Of a stretch of DNA of 6,297 bases, positions 5,311-6,297 are shown in pieces. Made by a program: the position numbers and the translations under genes. Where the stretch lies: contig NZ_JALAGT010000145.1 of NCBI RefSeq assembly GCF_022712295.1, positions 1 to 6,297 of the forward strand. The letters run 5' to 3'. Every line of letters begins with the position of its first letter. Position 1 is the stretch's first letter. Under the pieces are notes generated by a model, which worked only from the letters and a program-made list of their open reading frames with translations, did no database searches and was not told the DNA's origin. The stretch comes from Galactobacter sp. Its GTDB lineage: Bacteria; Actinomycetota; Actinomycetes; Actinomycetales; Micrococcaceae.

Positions 5311-6297
5311 TCAGAGACCCAGTTCGCCGGCGAACTCGCCTGCTTCCAGGCGGGCCTTGACGGCCTGCAGGAAGCGACCGGCGGTGGCGCCGTCCACCAG
5401 ACGGTGGTCGTAGGTCAGCGACAGGTACATCATCTGACGGATCGCGATGACATCGTCACCGTCAGCGTCCGTGACGACCACGGGGCGCTTCTGGATGATG
5501 CCGGTGCCGAGGATGCCGACGTTGGGCTGGTTGATGATCGGGGTGTCGAACAGGGCGCCAGCGGAACCGATGTTGGTGATGGTGAACGTGGAACCGGAGA
5601 GCTCATCCGGGCCCAGCTTGTTCACGCGGGCACGGGCGGCCAGATCGGCGATCTTCTTGGACAGGCCGGCCAGGTTCAGGTCGCCCGCATCGGAGATGAC
5701 GGGGACCACGAGGCCCTTCTCGGTGTCCACCGCGATGCCGAGGTGCTCGGCGGCGTGGTAGGTGATCTCCTGCTTGTCCTGGTCGTAGGAGGCATTGAAC
5801 TCGGGGAAGACCTTGAGTGCCTCGGTGACGGCCTCGGAGATGAAGGGCAGGTAGGTCAGGTTCACGCCGTTGTCGGCAGCGAACTTGGCCTTGGCGGACT
5901 TGCGCAGCTTCACGATGCGGGTCATGTCCACCTCCTGCACCTGCGTCAGCTGGGTGGAGATGTCCAGGGACTCACGCATGCGCTTGGCAATGACCTGGCG
6001 GATGCGGGGGGCCTTGATGGTGGTGCCACGCAGCTTGGCGGCCTCGGCGCTGGGCGCGGCCGGAGCCTTGGCAGCGGGTGCGGAGGGCGCGGCCGTGGCC
6101 TTGGCAGCCGTTGCGGCAGCGTCGATGGCGGCCTGCACGTCCTGCTTGCGGATGCGTCCGCCCACTCCCGTGCCGGAGACCGTGGAGAGATCAATGCCGT
6201 GGTCGTTGGCGAGCTTGCGCACCAGCGGGGTCACGTAGCCGGGAGCGGTGGAGGAGGCTGCGGGAGCGGCCGGTGCAGCGGCAGGCGCCGGAGCGGC
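5311..6297 (-). CDS. sucB: Dihydrolipoamide acyltransferase, E2 of 2-oxoacid dehydrogenase (5' part outside the window)
   Basis: E2 passes the acyl group from its lipoyl arm to coenzyme A and forms the core of the 2-oxoglutarate and/or pyruvate dehydrogenase complex. In actinobacteria this SucB/DlaT-type protein can serve both. The visible 328 C-terminal residues start in an Ala/Pro-rich linker. They continue with the peripheral subunit-binding domain (TPLVRKLANDHGIDLS to GGRIRKQDVQAAID), a second Ala/Pro linker (AATAAKATAAPSAP...), and the catalytic domain from about KAPRIRQVIAKRM. The catalytic motif DHRLVDG, with its histidine at 5404-5406, lies 31 residues from the C-terminus, preceded by STFTITNIGSAG. 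The frame stays open to the right edge. The lipoyl domains, whose lysine LipB and LipA modify, and the start lie beyond it. The GTG at 6234 is internal (GYVTPLVRK) and is not the start. Confidence 0.96.
   Translation of the reverse strand, partial: AAPAPAAAPAAPAASSTAPGYVTPLVRKLANDHGIDLSTVSGTGVGGRIRKQDVQAAIDAAATAAKATAAPSAPAAKAPAAPSAEAAKLRGTTIKAPRIRQVIAKRMRESLDISTQLTQVQEVDMTRIVKLRKSAKAKFAADNGVNLTYLPFISEAVTEALKVFPEFNASYDQDKQEITYHAAEHLGIAVDTEKGLVVPVISDAGDLNLAGLSKKIADLAARARVNKLGPDELSGSTFTITNIGSAGALFDTPIINQPNVGILGTGIIQKRPVVVTDADGDDVIAIRQMMYLSLTYDHRLVDGATAGRFLQAVKARLEAGEFAGELGL

Overview
The window comes from a high-GC Gram-positive bacterium. An actinobacterium of the Micrococcales is most likely, and the Micrococcaceae fit best. 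This rests on the base composition, the sucB/lipB/lipA/DUF4191 neighbourhood typical of that group, an actinobacterial-type E2 acyltransferase, and genes that begin a few bases after a -10 box without a Shine-Dalgarno sequence. The genus assignment is inference.

Layout, left to right. Positions 1-134 are the right end of an IS30-family insertion sequence: the last codons of the transposase (stop at 96-98), then a terminal repeat at about 109-134. About 150 bases without a gene follow, holding a strong hairpin (222-257). Minus-strand genes come next: a DUF4191 membrane protein (285-1070) with its own promoter, then lipB-lipA (2971 down to 1209), joined by an ATGA overlap and closed by a 16-bp hairpin (1120-1162). 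Divergent from lipB is a plus-strand gene for a membrane-anchored, probably inactive, Ser/Thr kinase-like protein (about 3042-4709). The space between lipB and this gene holds a perfect DnaA box (2995-3003). A bidirectional hairpin terminator (4736-4775) separates the kinase gene from a convergent small four-helix membrane protein gene (4798-5148). After its promoter come a long terminator (5219-5262) and the 3' part of sucB (minus strand, from the right edge down to 5311).

How the genes fit together. SucB is a lipoyl-dependent acyltransferase of the 2-oxoacid dehydrogenase complexes. LipB transfers octanoate from acyl carrier protein to lipoyl domains and LipA inserts the two sulfurs, so sucB and lipB-lipA are a cofactor-and-client pair. 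The kinase-like gene and the small membrane gene lie between sucB and lipB and have no evident link to lipoate. DUF4191 is a common neighbour of lipA in actinobacteria; its function is unknown.

Most of the window is conventional core metabolism. The points most worth a second look are the kinase-like protein with degenerate catalytic motifs and an extracytoplasmic domain, the DnaA box at the lipB/kinase divergence, and the IS30 end beside the DUF4191 terminator. No convincing new multi-gene system is visible.
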